DNA of 64,000 nucleotides, taken from Sphaerospermopsis aphanizomenoides BCCUSP55. GTDB lineage: Bacteria > Cyanobacteriota > Cyanobacteriia > Cyanobacteriales > Nostocaceae. The stretch covers positions 30,323-94,322 of the forward strand of contig NZ_LUFH02000006.1 in the NCBI RefSeq assembly GCF_001586785.1, given 5' to 3'. The notes beneath the pieces were generated by a model. That model had not been told where the DNA came from, did not search any database, and saw nothing but the letters and a program-made list of their open reading frames with translations. Made by a program: the position numbers and the translations under genes. Of the stretch, positions 9,199 through 17,685 are shown one piece after another. How positions within the stretch are numbered: position 1 is the first letter of the stretch; the number at the start of each line of letters is the position of its first letter.

Positions 9199-9429
9199 TT
9201 ATTTATGCTGACGATTCCATAACCACAATTGTCCAGCAATATCAAAGTTTTTATTACCTGTATAACTTCCAGTAGGTGGCATAATAATTAACTCTCCCAT
9301 TGCAGTTCGTTCTAATTGTAAATCTCGATTAGCAAGTGCTAAATCAACAAACTGCTCATGGGAAATATTCAGTGTCAGTGTAGTAGGGATATTCACAGCA
9401 ATGGCTGAAGATAAGTTAGCTTGTGTCAT
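9199..9429 (-). pseudogene. Truncated Uma2-family (DUF820) endonuclease fragment
   Basis: The ATG at 9429 has a strong GGAGGG ribosome site. The 76-aa product matches only the N-terminal part of cyanobacterial Uma2 proteins (LNISHEQFVDLALANRDLQLERT through IAGQLWLWNRQHK), then stops where the family continues for about 120 residues with its catalytic core. The missing part coincides with the dispersed repeat at 9121-9190. The fragment cannot be an active nuclease. Confidence 0.7.
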
Positions 9430-9529
9430 CCTTCCCTCCTGAAACTGGTACTTGTCTAGTATTAGTTCCAGATTAACATTTAAACTTAAAATACAAGGCA
9501 ACAGGCAATAGATAAGAAGTTATTCTTCT

Positions 9530-9560
9530 TCTGTCACCTGTCACCTGTCACCTGTCACCT
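9530..9560. repeat. STRR heptamer array (CTGTCAC)n
   Basis: About four tandem copies of CTGTCAC lie directly after the stop codon of the minus-strand ferrochelatase-like gene. The same heptamer recurs at 30227, 53147 and, inverted, at 60435. Confidence 0.8.
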
Positions 9561-10674
9561 AATGATGGTGATGATGGTGAGTTAAAGCTAACTGTACATT
9601 AACTTCCTTAGCTTCCTCTTGCATCAACTCTGCAATGTGAACATTTGCCCATTCAGCAGCCATATCCAAAAATTGTGGATCGTCGTTGACACAAGCCATT
9701 TGTAAATAATCAACACCAGAATGCTGTTTTTCTAAATCATGAATAATGTGATGAACATCCAACAGTGTTTCATGGTTTTCTGTAGCAAAACCAATCGGCA
9801 TAAACATGATCACTTTTGCACCCAATTGAATGAGATTTTTTGCAGCTTGGGTTGCATTGGGTTGTGTCCATTCAATTAATGGTGTGTCGTGGTTTAACCA
9901 ACCTACAGAAATTAAAGGATAACGGTTAATTAACTTTTCTCTGACTAATTCGTAAAGTGCTTGACTCTCATCAATTCCTGATGTGAATCCTTTGGCTTTG
10001 TGAGGACAACCATGATTCATTAACACGATGCCAATTTGGGAAGGTAAGTAAGCATCTGCTAAGTCAGAGTTAATTTTTTCTTCTACCAAACGCGCCATTA
10101 AATTAATATATTCCGGCTCATTGTAGAAAGAAGGAATATAACGCATTCCTTTAACCCAATGTTCATCACCATCAGCTAATTCAGCTAAAGCATTATTAAC
10201 TTGTTCGATAGCTATACCACTGGTAAAAATAGAATCTACTACCAAAAGGGGATAAATTAAGATTTTTTCAAAACCTTGATTTTTGATTTCTGCTAAAACT
10301 TGTTTAGGCAAAAAAGGAGCGCAAAAGTTAAAAGCTTTGAAAACTTGAACACCACCACCCCATTTATGTTGTAATTCGTGTTCAATTCCCGCCCGTTGCC
10401 GTTCAAAAATGGCATTATGTGGAGAGATGAAATCATGATGGGTGTGTCCCCACTCATGGCGGTCAAATAATGCCAACAGTTTTGCTAGGGGGGGATATAT
10501 CCAAGTGGGTACTGGTGCAAATTTGGCTGTAAGTAGATTTAAAGCCTGTTCATTATAATTAGCGAAATCTTCGTAGCTTTCGACTTCACCGTAACCCATG
10601 AGCAATACAGCTATGCGGTCATGGCCTGGTAGATGCTCATGAGTATGTTGCAGTTTTTCTGGAGTTGCAACCAC
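9559..10674 (-). CDS. Ferrochelatase-family (class II chelatase) protein with natural His6 C-terminus
   Basis: This 371-aa protein resembles the protoporphyrin ferrochelatase family. The conserved His lies in LMNHGCPHKAKGF and the conserved Glu in ATENHETLLDV, corresponding to the metal/proton-handling His and Glu of HemH. It lacks the C-terminal hydrophobic chlorophyll-binding tail of the usual cyanobacterial HemH and instead ends with six consecutive histidines; the N-terminus is also His-rich (HTHEHLPGH). The GTG start at 10674 has AGGAAA upstream. It may be a second chelatase, perhaps for another metal or tetrapyrrole. Histidine tails occur on cobalt and nickel chelatases, but that parallel is an inference. 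The gene stands alone. Confidence 0.75.
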   Translation of the reverse strand: MVATPEKLQHTHEHLPGHDRIAVLLMGYGEVESYEDFANYNEQALNLLTAKFAPVPTWIYPPLAKLLALFDRHEWGHTHHDFISPHNAIFERQRAGIEHELQHKWGGGVQVFKAFNFCAPFLPKQVLAEIKNQGFEKILIYPLLVVDSIFTSGIAIEQVNNALAELADGDEHWVKGMRYIPSFYNEPEYINLMARLVEEKINSDLADAYLPSQIGIVLMNHGCPHKAKGFTSGIDESQALYELVREKLINRYPLISVGWLNHDTPLIEWTQPNATQAAKNLIQLGAKVIMFMPIGFATENHETLLDVHHIIHDLEKQHSGVDYLQMACVNDDPQFLDMAAEWANVHIAELMQEEAKEVNVQLALTHHHHHH

Positions 10675-10940
10675 AATAGTTTCCTCAATATAACCAAAAT
10701 GGCAAGTTTGGAAGTGGGAATGACTGTATCATTGCCCATACTCGTTCATTATTATCCCTTCCGGGGGGATAGGATAAACATAAACATAAAAATATACATC
10801 CCAAGACATAGTGCGGTGATTTTGTTGTATAACAAGTACCTGAAAAACAAGACAAGACGCAGATTTACAGGGTGTCAGGGTGTATATTTAATATTTCTCA
10901 CGAATGAAAATGACATTTTTAATTTCTCAGACATCCTCTA

Positions 10941-11071
10941 AGGGACTTCCAACTAAAAAAATATTCCATCGTTTGGGTCAGCAGGGGAAGCAGGGGGCGC
11001 AGGGGAGGAAGAATAATCTCATACTCATCTTGGTTCTCACTCATTGAATAATTTAATTTCTGGAAGTCCCT
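10941..11071 (+). mobile_element. MITE-like element, copy A
   Basis: A 131-bp element bounded by 11-bp perfect terminal inverted repeats, AGGGACTTCCA and TGGAAGTCCCT. The interior has a purine-rich stretch and no coding potential. An almost identical copy in opposite orientation lies at 11732-11859, so the two flank the hydrolase-like gene. It is immediately followed by an (ATCCAAA)-type tandem repeat. Confidence 0.75.
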
Positions 11072-11115
11072 AATCCAAAATCCAAAATCTAAAATCCAAA
11101 ATCTAAAATCCAAAA
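11072..11115. repeat. Tandem repeat (ATCCAAA/ATCTAAA)
   Basis: About six copies of a 7-8 nt unit between the MITE-like element and the start of the hydrolase-like gene. The same unit occurs at 53456-53482. It takes up the leader of the next gene, leaving no clear ribosome site. Confidence 0.7.
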
Positions 11116-11119
11116 TGGC

Positions 11120-11692
11120 ATGAATATCATTATTTGCCCTGGCATCCATGAACCAAAATTAACGGAAAGTTTTATTGCAGAGTGCTTAAATCCAGCGACT
11201 GATGTAGCAATCAATCACAATGCAGTCAATATACTGAGTTTTCCAGGAGAAAGTATTTTAGCTTTATCAGCATTTCATATTGTGCAGTTTTTAGGCGATC
11301 GCCTCAGTAATAAGCTAGAATCGCCTGTTATATTCATTAGCTTTAGTGCTGGTGTAGTTGGTGCAATTATCGCTGCTACCAAGTGGCAACTCTTGGGCGG
11401 TCATGTCAAAGCTTTTATCGCTATAGATGGCTGGGGAGTCCCACTATGGGGTAATTTCCCGATACATCGCTTGAGTCATGATTATTTTACCCATTGGAGT
11501 TCTGCTATTTTAGGTAGTGGGGAAGATAATTTTTATGCAGACCCACCAGTAGACCATCTATCAATGTGGCGATCGCCCCAAACAGTACAAGGTCACTGGG
11601 CAGATCCTTCAACCAGATATTCTCAGCCCCAAAAATCCCTGAATGCTGCTGAATTCTTGCGTCTATTGTTAAAACGCTATAAAGAAAAATAG
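11120..11692 (+). CDS. Alpha/beta-hydrolase-like conserved protein
   Basis: The 190-aa product begins with a beta-strand MNIIICPGIHEP and has FISFSAGVVG around residue 74, resembling an alpha/beta-hydrolase nucleophile elbow (xSxSAG rather than canonical GxSxG). An Asp (AIDGWGVPLWG) and a His (QGHWADPS) downstream could complete a triad. I do not recognise a characterised member. The gene is flanked by two inverted copies of a MITE-like element and by tandem repeats on both sides, and has no operon partner. Substrate is unknown. Confidence 0.65.
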   Translation: MNIIICPGIHEPKLTESFIAECLNPATDVAINHNAVNILSFPGESILALSAFHIVQFLGDRLSNKLESPVIFISFSAGVVGAIIAATKWQLLGGHVKAFIAIDGWGVPLWGNFPIHRLSHDYFTHWSSAILGSGEDNFYADPPVDHLSMWRSPQTVQGHWADPSTRYSQPQKSLNAAEFLRLLLKRYKEK

Positions 11693-11731
11693 TTAAACCA
11701 ACGTAACTGGAGAGAAGGGGAGAATAACTTA

Positions 11732-11859
11732 AGGGACTTCCAGAAATTAAATTATTCAATGAGTGAGAACCAATATGAGTATGAGATTCTTCCTCCCCTG
11801 CGCCCCCTGCTTCCCCTGCTGACCCAAACGATGGAATATTTTTTTAGTTGGAAGTCCCT
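11732..11859 (-). mobile_element. MITE-like element, copy B (inverted)
   Basis: A 128-bp reverse-complement copy of the element at 10941-11071, with the same AGGGACTTCCA/TGGAAGTCCCT ends. The two copies differ by only a few bases and indels, so their spread was recent or they have undergone conversion. Confidence 0.75.
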
Positions 11860-11894
11860 ATTCCCTATTCCCTATTCCCTATTCCCTATTCCCT
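11860..11894. repeat. STRR heptamer array (TTCCCTA)n
   Basis: Five tandem copies of TTCCCTA directly after MITE copy B and just before the MFS gene start. A degenerate version is at 59840-59875. Confidence 0.85.
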
Positions 11895-11903
11895 AAGTAT
11901 CTG

Positions 11904-13151
11904 ATGTTTCCCACTGAACCGACGGCTGTTAATAGCGGCTTTGCCGCACTAGTAAAGAACCGCAATTTTATGCTGCTGTGGATTGGGCAACTGATTTCCC
12001 AGTTAGCAGATAAGGTTTTACTGATATTAATGATTGACTTATTAGAGAAAAAATATTTACCTGCCAACTTATCAGAAGGTACTGGGCGCTTTTATTTATA
12101 TATGGCCTTTACCCTGCCAGCTATCTTTTTTGGTTCTGCTGGTGGTGTCCTTGTTGACAGAATGCCAAAAAAGCTGATTATGGTTGGTTCTGATTTTGTG
12201 CGCGGATTCCTAACACTGTGTATACCCTTCTTACCACGGCAGTTAGGAATATTATTAGCACTAAATTTTGGGATCTCTACGGTGACACAGTTTTTTGCTC
12301 CCGCCGAACAAGCTACTATTCCCCTGATGGTGAAACGAGAGAATTTGATGGCCGCTAATGCCTTATTTAGCAGCACCATGATGGGAGCATTAATTGTCGG
12401 TTATGCTGTGGGCAAGCCTATTTTGAACTGGGCAGAATATCTTAACTTTGAATTTGGTAAAGAACTATTGGTTGGTGGTTTTTACCTTTTGTCTGCCATC
12501 ATCATGCTACCGATTCATTTTCAAGAACATAGGCAGACTTCTGTAGCTAATCCTGTAACTGAATTCTTACAAGGTTGGCAGTATCTGAAAACAAATCGCC
12601 TCATCTGGAATGCCATGCTGCAAATTGTCGCTTTGTACTGCGTGTTTGCTGCTTTACTAGAATTATCTATTAGATTAGCTGCCAAGTTAAACCTAGAGCA
12701 AACTGATTTTAGCTTTTTTGTGGCGGCTGCTGGTGTGGGAATGGTTTTAGGTGCAGGAATTATCGGACATTTTGGGCATCAATTACATCGTAAGCCTTTG
12801 CCTTTAATTGGTTTTGTATTTATGGCAGTGGCATTGGCAATGTTCATTTTTACTCAAAACCTAGCTTTAGTTCTGGGATTGTGCGTTTTCTTAGGTTTAG
12901 GAGCAGCCCTAATTAACGTGCCAATGCAAACTTTGATTCAACAGCACACACCCCCGGCTATGCATGGTAAGGTGTTTGGCTTTCAAAATCATGCCATTAA
13001 TATTGCCCTTTCTGCTCCTCTGTTGATTACAACCAAGCTAGTTAACGCCTTTGGCCTGTCATTAGTATTATGCGGCATGAGTTTCACTGTCCTAGTGATC
13101 GGTTTTTGGACTTGGCATAATACCCGGAGAGTCTTGCAAGATTTGATTTAA
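11904..13151 (+). CDS. MFS transporter
   Basis: A 415-aa membrane protein with about 12 hydrophobic segments. The loop after the second segment holds GGVLVDRMPKK, the conserved major-facilitator motif between helices 2 and 3, and its repeat lies near GHFGHQLHRKPLP. It resembles the MFS_3/LplT-like group that includes lysophospholipid and drug permeases. The substrate cannot be read from sequence. It is a single gene between an STRR array and ilvB and has no clear Shine-Dalgarno site. Confidence 0.85.
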   Translation: MFPTEPTAVNSGFAALVKNRNFMLLWIGQLISQLADKVLLILMIDLLEKKYLPANLSEGTGRFYLYMAFTLPAIFFGSAGGVLVDRMPKKLIMVGSDFVRGFLTLCIPFLPRQLGILLALNFGISTVTQFFAPAEQATIPLMVKRENLMAANALFSSTMMGALIVGYAVGKPILNWAEYLNFEFGKELLVGGFYLLSAIIMLPIHFQEHRQTSVANPVTEFLQGWQYLKTNRLIWNAMLQIVALYCVFAALLELSIRLAAKLNLEQTDFSFFVAAAGVGMVLGAGIIGHFGHQLHRKPLPLIGFVFMAVALAMFIFTQNLALVLGLCVFLGLGAALINVPMQTLIQQHTPPAMHGKVFGFQNHAINIALSAPLLITTKLVNAFGLSLVLCGMSFTVLVIGFWTWHNTRRVLQDLI

Positions 13152-13285
13152 AAATTGTAGAATCATAGTCCATCTTTAAGCTGATAGATAGAGATTATTT
13201 CAGCATTTAGGGGAATTTTTAAATTAAAATGAAATTATAAATACAGAATCTAAGCCTTAACTTTAGTTATATTTTGAGGTTAACC

Positions 13286-15178
13286 GTGCGCTCGCCTTCT
13301 CAAATCACTCTCCCACAATCGGAAAATCACAAGCACTCCCACATTTCTAAATCGTCATCTGTTACTCCCACAAGGGAAACTGGCGGTTTTGCTTTGCTAG
13401 ATAGTCTCCTTCGTCATGGCGTTGAGTATATTTTTGGTTATCCCGGTGGGGCAATTCTTCCCATTTATGATGACCTGTATAAAGTAGAAGCAACTGGGAC
13501 AATTAAGCACATTCTTGTCAGACATGAACAAGGTGCTTCCCATGCTGCTGACGGCTACGCCCGTGCTACAGGTAAAGTAGGAGTGTGTTTCGGTACTTCT
13601 GGTCCTGGGGCAACAAACCTAGTCACGGGTATTGCCACAGCTTATATGGATTCTATTCCGATGATTGTGGTGACAGGGCAAGTACCACGGGCAGCTATTG
13701 GTACAGATGCTTTCCAAGAAACAGATATTTACGGTATTACTTTACCCATTGTCAAGCATTCTTATGTAGTGCGCGACCCGAAAGACATGGCGCGGATCGT
13801 GGCTGAAGCGTTCCACATTGCCAGTACAGGTAGACCAGGACCTGTGTTGATTGATGTTCCCAAAGATGTGGCTTTAGAAGAATTTGATTATGTGCCTGTA
13901 GAACCAGGTTCAGTGAAGTTACCTGGATATCGTCCCACTGTTAAAGGCAATCCTCGACAAATCAACGCAGCAATTCAGTTGATTAGAGAAAGTCGTAAAC
14001 CCTTGTTATACGTTGGTGGGGGTGCGATCGCAGCTAATGCCCACGCAGAAGTCAAACAACTGGCAGAATTATTTAATATCCCCGTCACCACCACCTTGAT
14101 GGGTATCGGTGCATTTGATGAACATCATCCCCTGTCTTTGGGAATGTTGGGAATGCACGGAACTGCTTACGCTAACTTTGCAGTGACAGATTGCGATTTG
14201 CTGATTTGTGTGGGTGCAAGATTTGATGACCGGGTAACAGGTAAATTAGATGAATTTGCCTCCCACGCTAAAGTCATTCACATCGACATTGACCCAGCGG
14301 AAGTTGGTAAAAATCGCGTTCCTGAAGTTCCTATTGTTGGTGATGTCAAGAACGTTCTCAAAGACTTATTACGTCGATGTCAAGATGCAAATAGTAAAGC
14401 TACACCTAACCAAAATCAAGAATGGTTAAACTTAATTAACCGCTGGAAACAAGATTATCCTTTGGTTGTGCCTCATCATCCTGACAGCATTTCTCCCCAA
14501 GAAGTAATTGTCGAAGTTGGTGGCCAAGCACCGAACGCATTTTACACCACCGATGTCGGTCAACATCAAATGTGGGCTGCACAATTTTTAAAGAACGGGC
14601 CAAGACGCTGGATCTCCAGTGCAGGTTTGGGAACAATGGGTTTCGGTGTGCCTGCGGCGATGGGTGCGAAGGTGGCTTTCCCCGATGAAGAAGTGATCTG
14701 CATTAGCGGTGATGCCAGTTTCCAAATGTGCCTGCAAGAATTGGGAACATTATCACAGTATGGCATAAATGTCAAGACTGTGATTTTAAATAACGGCTGG
14801 CAGGGGATGGTGCGTCAATGGCAACAAGCCTTTTACGGTGAGCGTTATTCCTGCTCAAATATGGAAGTAGGGATGCCAGATATTGAACTTTTGGCTCAAG
14901 CCTACGGTATCAAAGGCATGGTTATTCGCAACCGGGAAGAGTTAGCAGATAAAATTGCCGAAATGCTGGCACATAATGGCCCGGTAATTGTCAATGTTCA
15001 TGTCACCAGAGATGAAAACTGCTATCCAATGGTAGCCCCTGGTAAGAGCAACGCTCAGATGTTTGGTTTACCCAAGCCAACACCCACAGCCACAGATGAG
15101 CCTGTTTATTGCAGTCATTGTGGTACTAAAAACCCAGCCAGTCATAATTTCTGCGCTGAGTGCGGAACTAAGTTGTAA
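13286..15178 (+). CDS. ilvB: Acetolactate synthase large subunit with C-terminal zinc ribbon
   Basis: Acetohydroxyacid synthase condenses pyruvate (or 2-oxobutyrate) in branched-chain amino acid synthesis, using thiamine diphosphate, FAD and Mg2+. The N-terminal ThDP domain has the catalytic Glu in [18 protein letters not shown], the middle domain follows, and the C-terminal ThDP domain has GDASFQM and [12 protein letters not shown]. The start is probably GTG 13286, six nt after GAGG; an in-frame TTG at 13274 has no ribosome site. After the normal end the protein continues into [12 protein letters not shown] and FCAECGTKL, a CxxC...CxxC zinc ribbon not found in standard AHAS. No ilvN regulatory subunit is adjacent. 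Confidence 0.95.
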   Translation: MRSPSQITLPQSENHKHSHISKSSSVTPTRETGGFALLDSLLRHGVEYIFGYPGGAILPIYDDLYKVEATGTIKHILVRHEQGASHAADGYARATGKVGVCFGTSGPGATNLVTGIATAYMDSIPMIVVTGQVPRAAIGTDAFQETDIYGITLPIVKHSYVVRDPKDMARIVAEAFHIASTGRPGPVLIDVPKDVALEEFDYVPVEPGSVKLPGYRPTVKGNPRQINAAIQLIRESRKPLLYVGGGAIAANAHAEVKQLAELFNIPVTTTLMGIGAFDEHHPLSLGMLGMHGTAYANFAVTDCDLLICVGARFDDRVTGKLDEFASHAKVIHIDIDPAEVGKNRVPEVPIVGDVKNVLKDLLRRCQDANSKATPNQNQEWLNLINRWKQDYPLVVPHHPDSISPQEVIVEVGGQAPNAFYTTDVGQHQMWAAQFLKNGPRRWISSAGLGTMGFGVPAAMGAKVAFPDEEVICISGDASFQMCLQELGTLSQYGINVKTVILNNGWQGMVRQWQQAFYGERYSCSNMEVGMPDIELLAQAYGIKGMVIRNREELADKIAEMLAHNGPVIVNVHVTRDENCYPMVAPGKSNAQMFGLPKPTPTATDEPVYCSHCGTKNPASHNFCAECGTKL

Positions 15179-15190
15179 GTATCAAACTTC

Positions 15191-15222
15191 AGATCCCTGA
15201 CTTCTTGAAGAAGTTGGGGTCT
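15191..15222. repeat. Palindromic repeat after ilvB
   Basis: The hairpin pairs AGATCCCTGACTTC with GAAGTTGGGGTCT (some GU pairs) without a T-tract. A better-preserved relative lies after chp at 36650-36682, so this is a dispersed intergenic palindrome family that may act as an mRNA 3' end. Confidence 0.5.
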
Positions 15223-15351
15223 CGCCTTGACTAAACCACGTTGGGGCGGGGTGTGGGGTGTGGAGTTAATGTATGAAAAAAAGTAACAGCCTCTGTGATT
15301 TTATGCAATGATTTGGGAATCTTAGAAGTTAGCTAAATCATAAGGATATTT

Positions 15352-15822
15352 ATGTCTAAATCTGAGTTGGTAAAAAGCCACAGTGAAACTTCAGTTAAGC
15401 TAGAACCAGAAGCGGCGATCGCTATTATTGGACTGTTTTCATCTGCTACAGAAGAGGAAGGCATTATTTCCACGGAAGAATACCCGTTGGACGAAATGCT
15501 AGAAGGTATTGGAGTGTTTGAAGATTACGCTGAGGAAGATTTTGACAAATTAACAGCAACAGTCAACTCCTTGATAGCACAAGAAAAAGTAGAGAATTTA
15601 ATCCCTAGTGCGATCGCATCCTTAACAAAAAAGAATTATCGTGAAACTGCCTATATCATCGCTCTATTGGTGGTGGGTATGGAGGAAGAGATACCTGAAT
15701 CAGAACAAGAGTATCTATTTGAGCTTCAGGAAGCATTAAAAATTTCCGATGAGCGAGCAGAAGAACTAATAGATGAGGTGTTTGAAGAATATGAAGATGA
15801 AGAAGAGGAGGAAGAGGAATAA
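15352..15822 (+). CDS. TerB-like acidic conserved protein
   Basis: A 156-aa helical protein whose core (AAIAIIGLFSSATEEEGIISTEEYPLDEMLEGI, later ETAYIIALLVVGMEEEIPESEQEYLFELQEALKIS) resembles the TerB/tellurite-resistance fold common in cyanobacteria. The C-terminus is an extreme acidic run (EEYEDEEEEEEE). It is probably cytoplasmic, and function in cyanobacteria is not established. The ATG at 15352 follows AAGGAT. A convincing terminator follows at 15878-15918, so the gene is probably monocistronic. Confidence 0.7.
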   Translation: MSKSELVKSHSETSVKLEPEAAIAIIGLFSSATEEEGIISTEEYPLDEMLEGIGVFEDYAEEDFDKLTATVNSLIAQEKVENLIPSAIASLTKKNYRETAYIIALLVVGMEEEIPESEQEYLFELQEALKISDERAEELIDEVFEEYEDEEEEEEE

Positions 15823-15877
15823 TTTGTCATATCGTTTTTTTGTAGTTGCACAATAACCCAGATAAATAATTTCATGT

Positions 15878-15918
15878 AGCTCATGATTAGCATTTTTTTT
15901 GACTATCATGGGCTTTTT
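15878..15918 (+). terminator. Intrinsic terminator after the TerB-like gene
   Basis: AGCTCATGATTAG pairs with CTATCATGGGCT across a 12-nt T-rich loop and is followed by TTTTT. Confidence 0.7.
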
Positions 15919-15975
15919 GCGTGTTAAATTAAAGAGATTATTGTTGTTTCCACCATCGTCACAGAGAGAAATTTT

Positions 15976-17439
15976 ATGATATCTAAAAGAATTTCTATTA
16001 GCTTAATACTGCTATTTGTGAGTATTCACGGTGGTGTGAACCAACAAATAGTTCAAGCACAAACTCCAGTTACACCAACTACTACAAAATATACTTGTTC
16101 TGCTCAATTAAAATCATCTATAGATAATATAATTAACCGTCCTGTATTTAAAAGGATGCGTTGGGGAATTTTGGTAAAACCTCTATCATCTCCACAAACA
16201 CTTTACAGTCGAGATGCGGAAAAATATTTTATTCCTGCTTCTGTAACCAAGCTATTTACAACAGCAGCAGCATTGCAAAAATTAGGAAAAGATTTTCGGA
16301 TGCGTACATCTATTTATCAAGAAGCTGATGGTATTTTGCGTGTTGTCGGTAGAGGAGATCCCAGTTTAAAAGATGAGCAAATGAAAATATTAGCCAAGCA
16401 ACTATATCAACAAGGTATTCGTGAAGTTGATCAATTAATTGCTGATGATAGTTATTTTCAAGGTGAAATAGTTCATCCTAGTTGGCAGTGGGAAGATGTA
16501 CAAGCCTATTATGGCGCACCAGTCAATAGTTTGATTTTCAATGAAAATGCTGTTTTATTAACACTTTTACCTCAAAAAATCGGTCAACCATTACGACTAC
16601 AATGGGCTGACCCCACAGAAGCATATAAATGGAAAATTGAAAATAATTCTGTTACTGTTCAAGAAAATGAACCAGGTTCTGTGGAAGTAAATCGTGATTT
16701 AAAAGGGCAGATATTAGAGATAAAGGGAAAATTAGCTGTAAATGCAAAACCAGAAATTACAGCGTTGGCAGTTTTTAATCCGGTTCAAAATTTGCTCATA
16801 AATTTTCGGATAAATTTAGCAATGGCAGGGATTAAAGTTAAACATACATCTAGCAAAAATGGTGGTAAAAATGAACAAGAAATAGCGGCGATTGAATCTC
16901 CACCTTTATCTGATTTAGTGGGAGAAACAAATAAAAATAGTAACAATTTGTATGCTGAAGTTTTACTTAGAACACTAGCTAATAAACAACCATTAGCAAA
17001 AAATAAAACTACTGCTGATGTAGGATTGGAAGTTTTAAAATCAACTTTAACTGAATTGGGAGTTGAACCTACCAGTTACATTTTAGTAGATGGTTCTGGG
17101 TTATCTCGTAAAAATTTAATTAGTCCAGAAGCTTTGGTACAACTTTTGCAAATTATGGATAAATCTTCCCTAGCAGAAGTGTTTCATGCTTCTTTACCTG
17201 TTGCGGGTATAAGTGGTACTTTAAAAAATCGGTTTCTTAACACATCTGCCCAGGGAATTGTCCAAGCCAAAACAGGTACAATGATGGGTGTAGTTTCTTT
17301 ATCTGGATATGTCAATGGTTCTAATTATGAACCTTTGGTTTTTAGTATTATGGTTAATCAATCGGAACAACCTACAAGTGTGGTAAGGAAAGCAATGGAT
17401 GAAATTGTGGTTTTATTAGCGCAGGTGAAGCGATGTTAG
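15976..17439 (+). CDS. dacB: D-Ala-D-Ala carboxypeptidase/endopeptidase (PBP4, peptidase S13)
   Basis: A periplasmic penicillin-binding protein of 487 aa with an N-terminal signal sequence (hydrophobic residues 5-18, cleavage likely after VQAQ). The catalytic triad motifs are present: SVTK (Ser89), SNN near residue 320, and KTG near residue 430. It trims or cleaves peptidoglycan cross-links. Length and motif spacing match class C PBPs (DacB). The ATG at 15976 is preceded by AGAGAG. It stands alone and is AT-rich. Confidence 0.92.
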   Translation: MISKRISISLILLFVSIHGGVNQQIVQAQTPVTPTTTKYTCSAQLKSSIDNIINRPVFKRMRWGILVKPLSSPQTLYSRDAEKYFIPASVTKLFTTAAALQKLGKDFRMRTSIYQEADGILRVVGRGDPSLKDEQMKILAKQLYQQGIREVDQLIADDSYFQGEIVHPSWQWEDVQAYYGAPVNSLIFNENAVLLTLLPQKIGQPLRLQWADPTEAYKWKIENNSVTVQENEPGSVEVNRDLKGQILEIKGKLAVNAKPEITALAVFNPVQNLLINFRINLAMAGIKVKHTSSKNGGKNEQEIAAIESPPLSDLVGETNKNSNNLYAEVLLRTLANKQPLAKNKTTADVGLEVLKSTLTELGVEPTSYILVDGSGLSRKNLISPEALVQLLQIMDKSSLAEVFHASLPVAGISGTLKNRFLNTSAQGIVQAKTGTMMGVVSLSGYVNGSNYEPLVFSIMVNQSEQPTSVVRKAMDEIVVLLAQVKRC

Positions 17440-17685
17440 TTTTATGTATGTCGTGAAAGGACTATCTCATTATAGTTTGCTTTTGTAAATTGCTTTATTT
17501 TCTAAAAAAAATAACAAAAAAATAACAAAGATATATTATAAAGGCAATTATGTACTCTAGCTTCAGTTGAATGTTAATCTTAGGTTAGAGAATTTTTAGA
17601 AAATAGGAGTAAATGATTGCTTTTTGTTACTCTATTAATCAAATACTTAAGTTTTTACTAGACTAAATCTATACTGGAGATATTT

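Noticed and set aside
9559..9580. His6 tail as a cloning-vector artefact
   Set aside because: The sequence runs directly into genomic STRR DNA and the upstream gene is native; there is no vector sequence.
10919..11149. 76-aa minus-strand reading frame
   Set aside because: It is composed of the MITE-like element and the ATCCAAA repeat, giving low-complexity FWILDFGFWI-type sequence.
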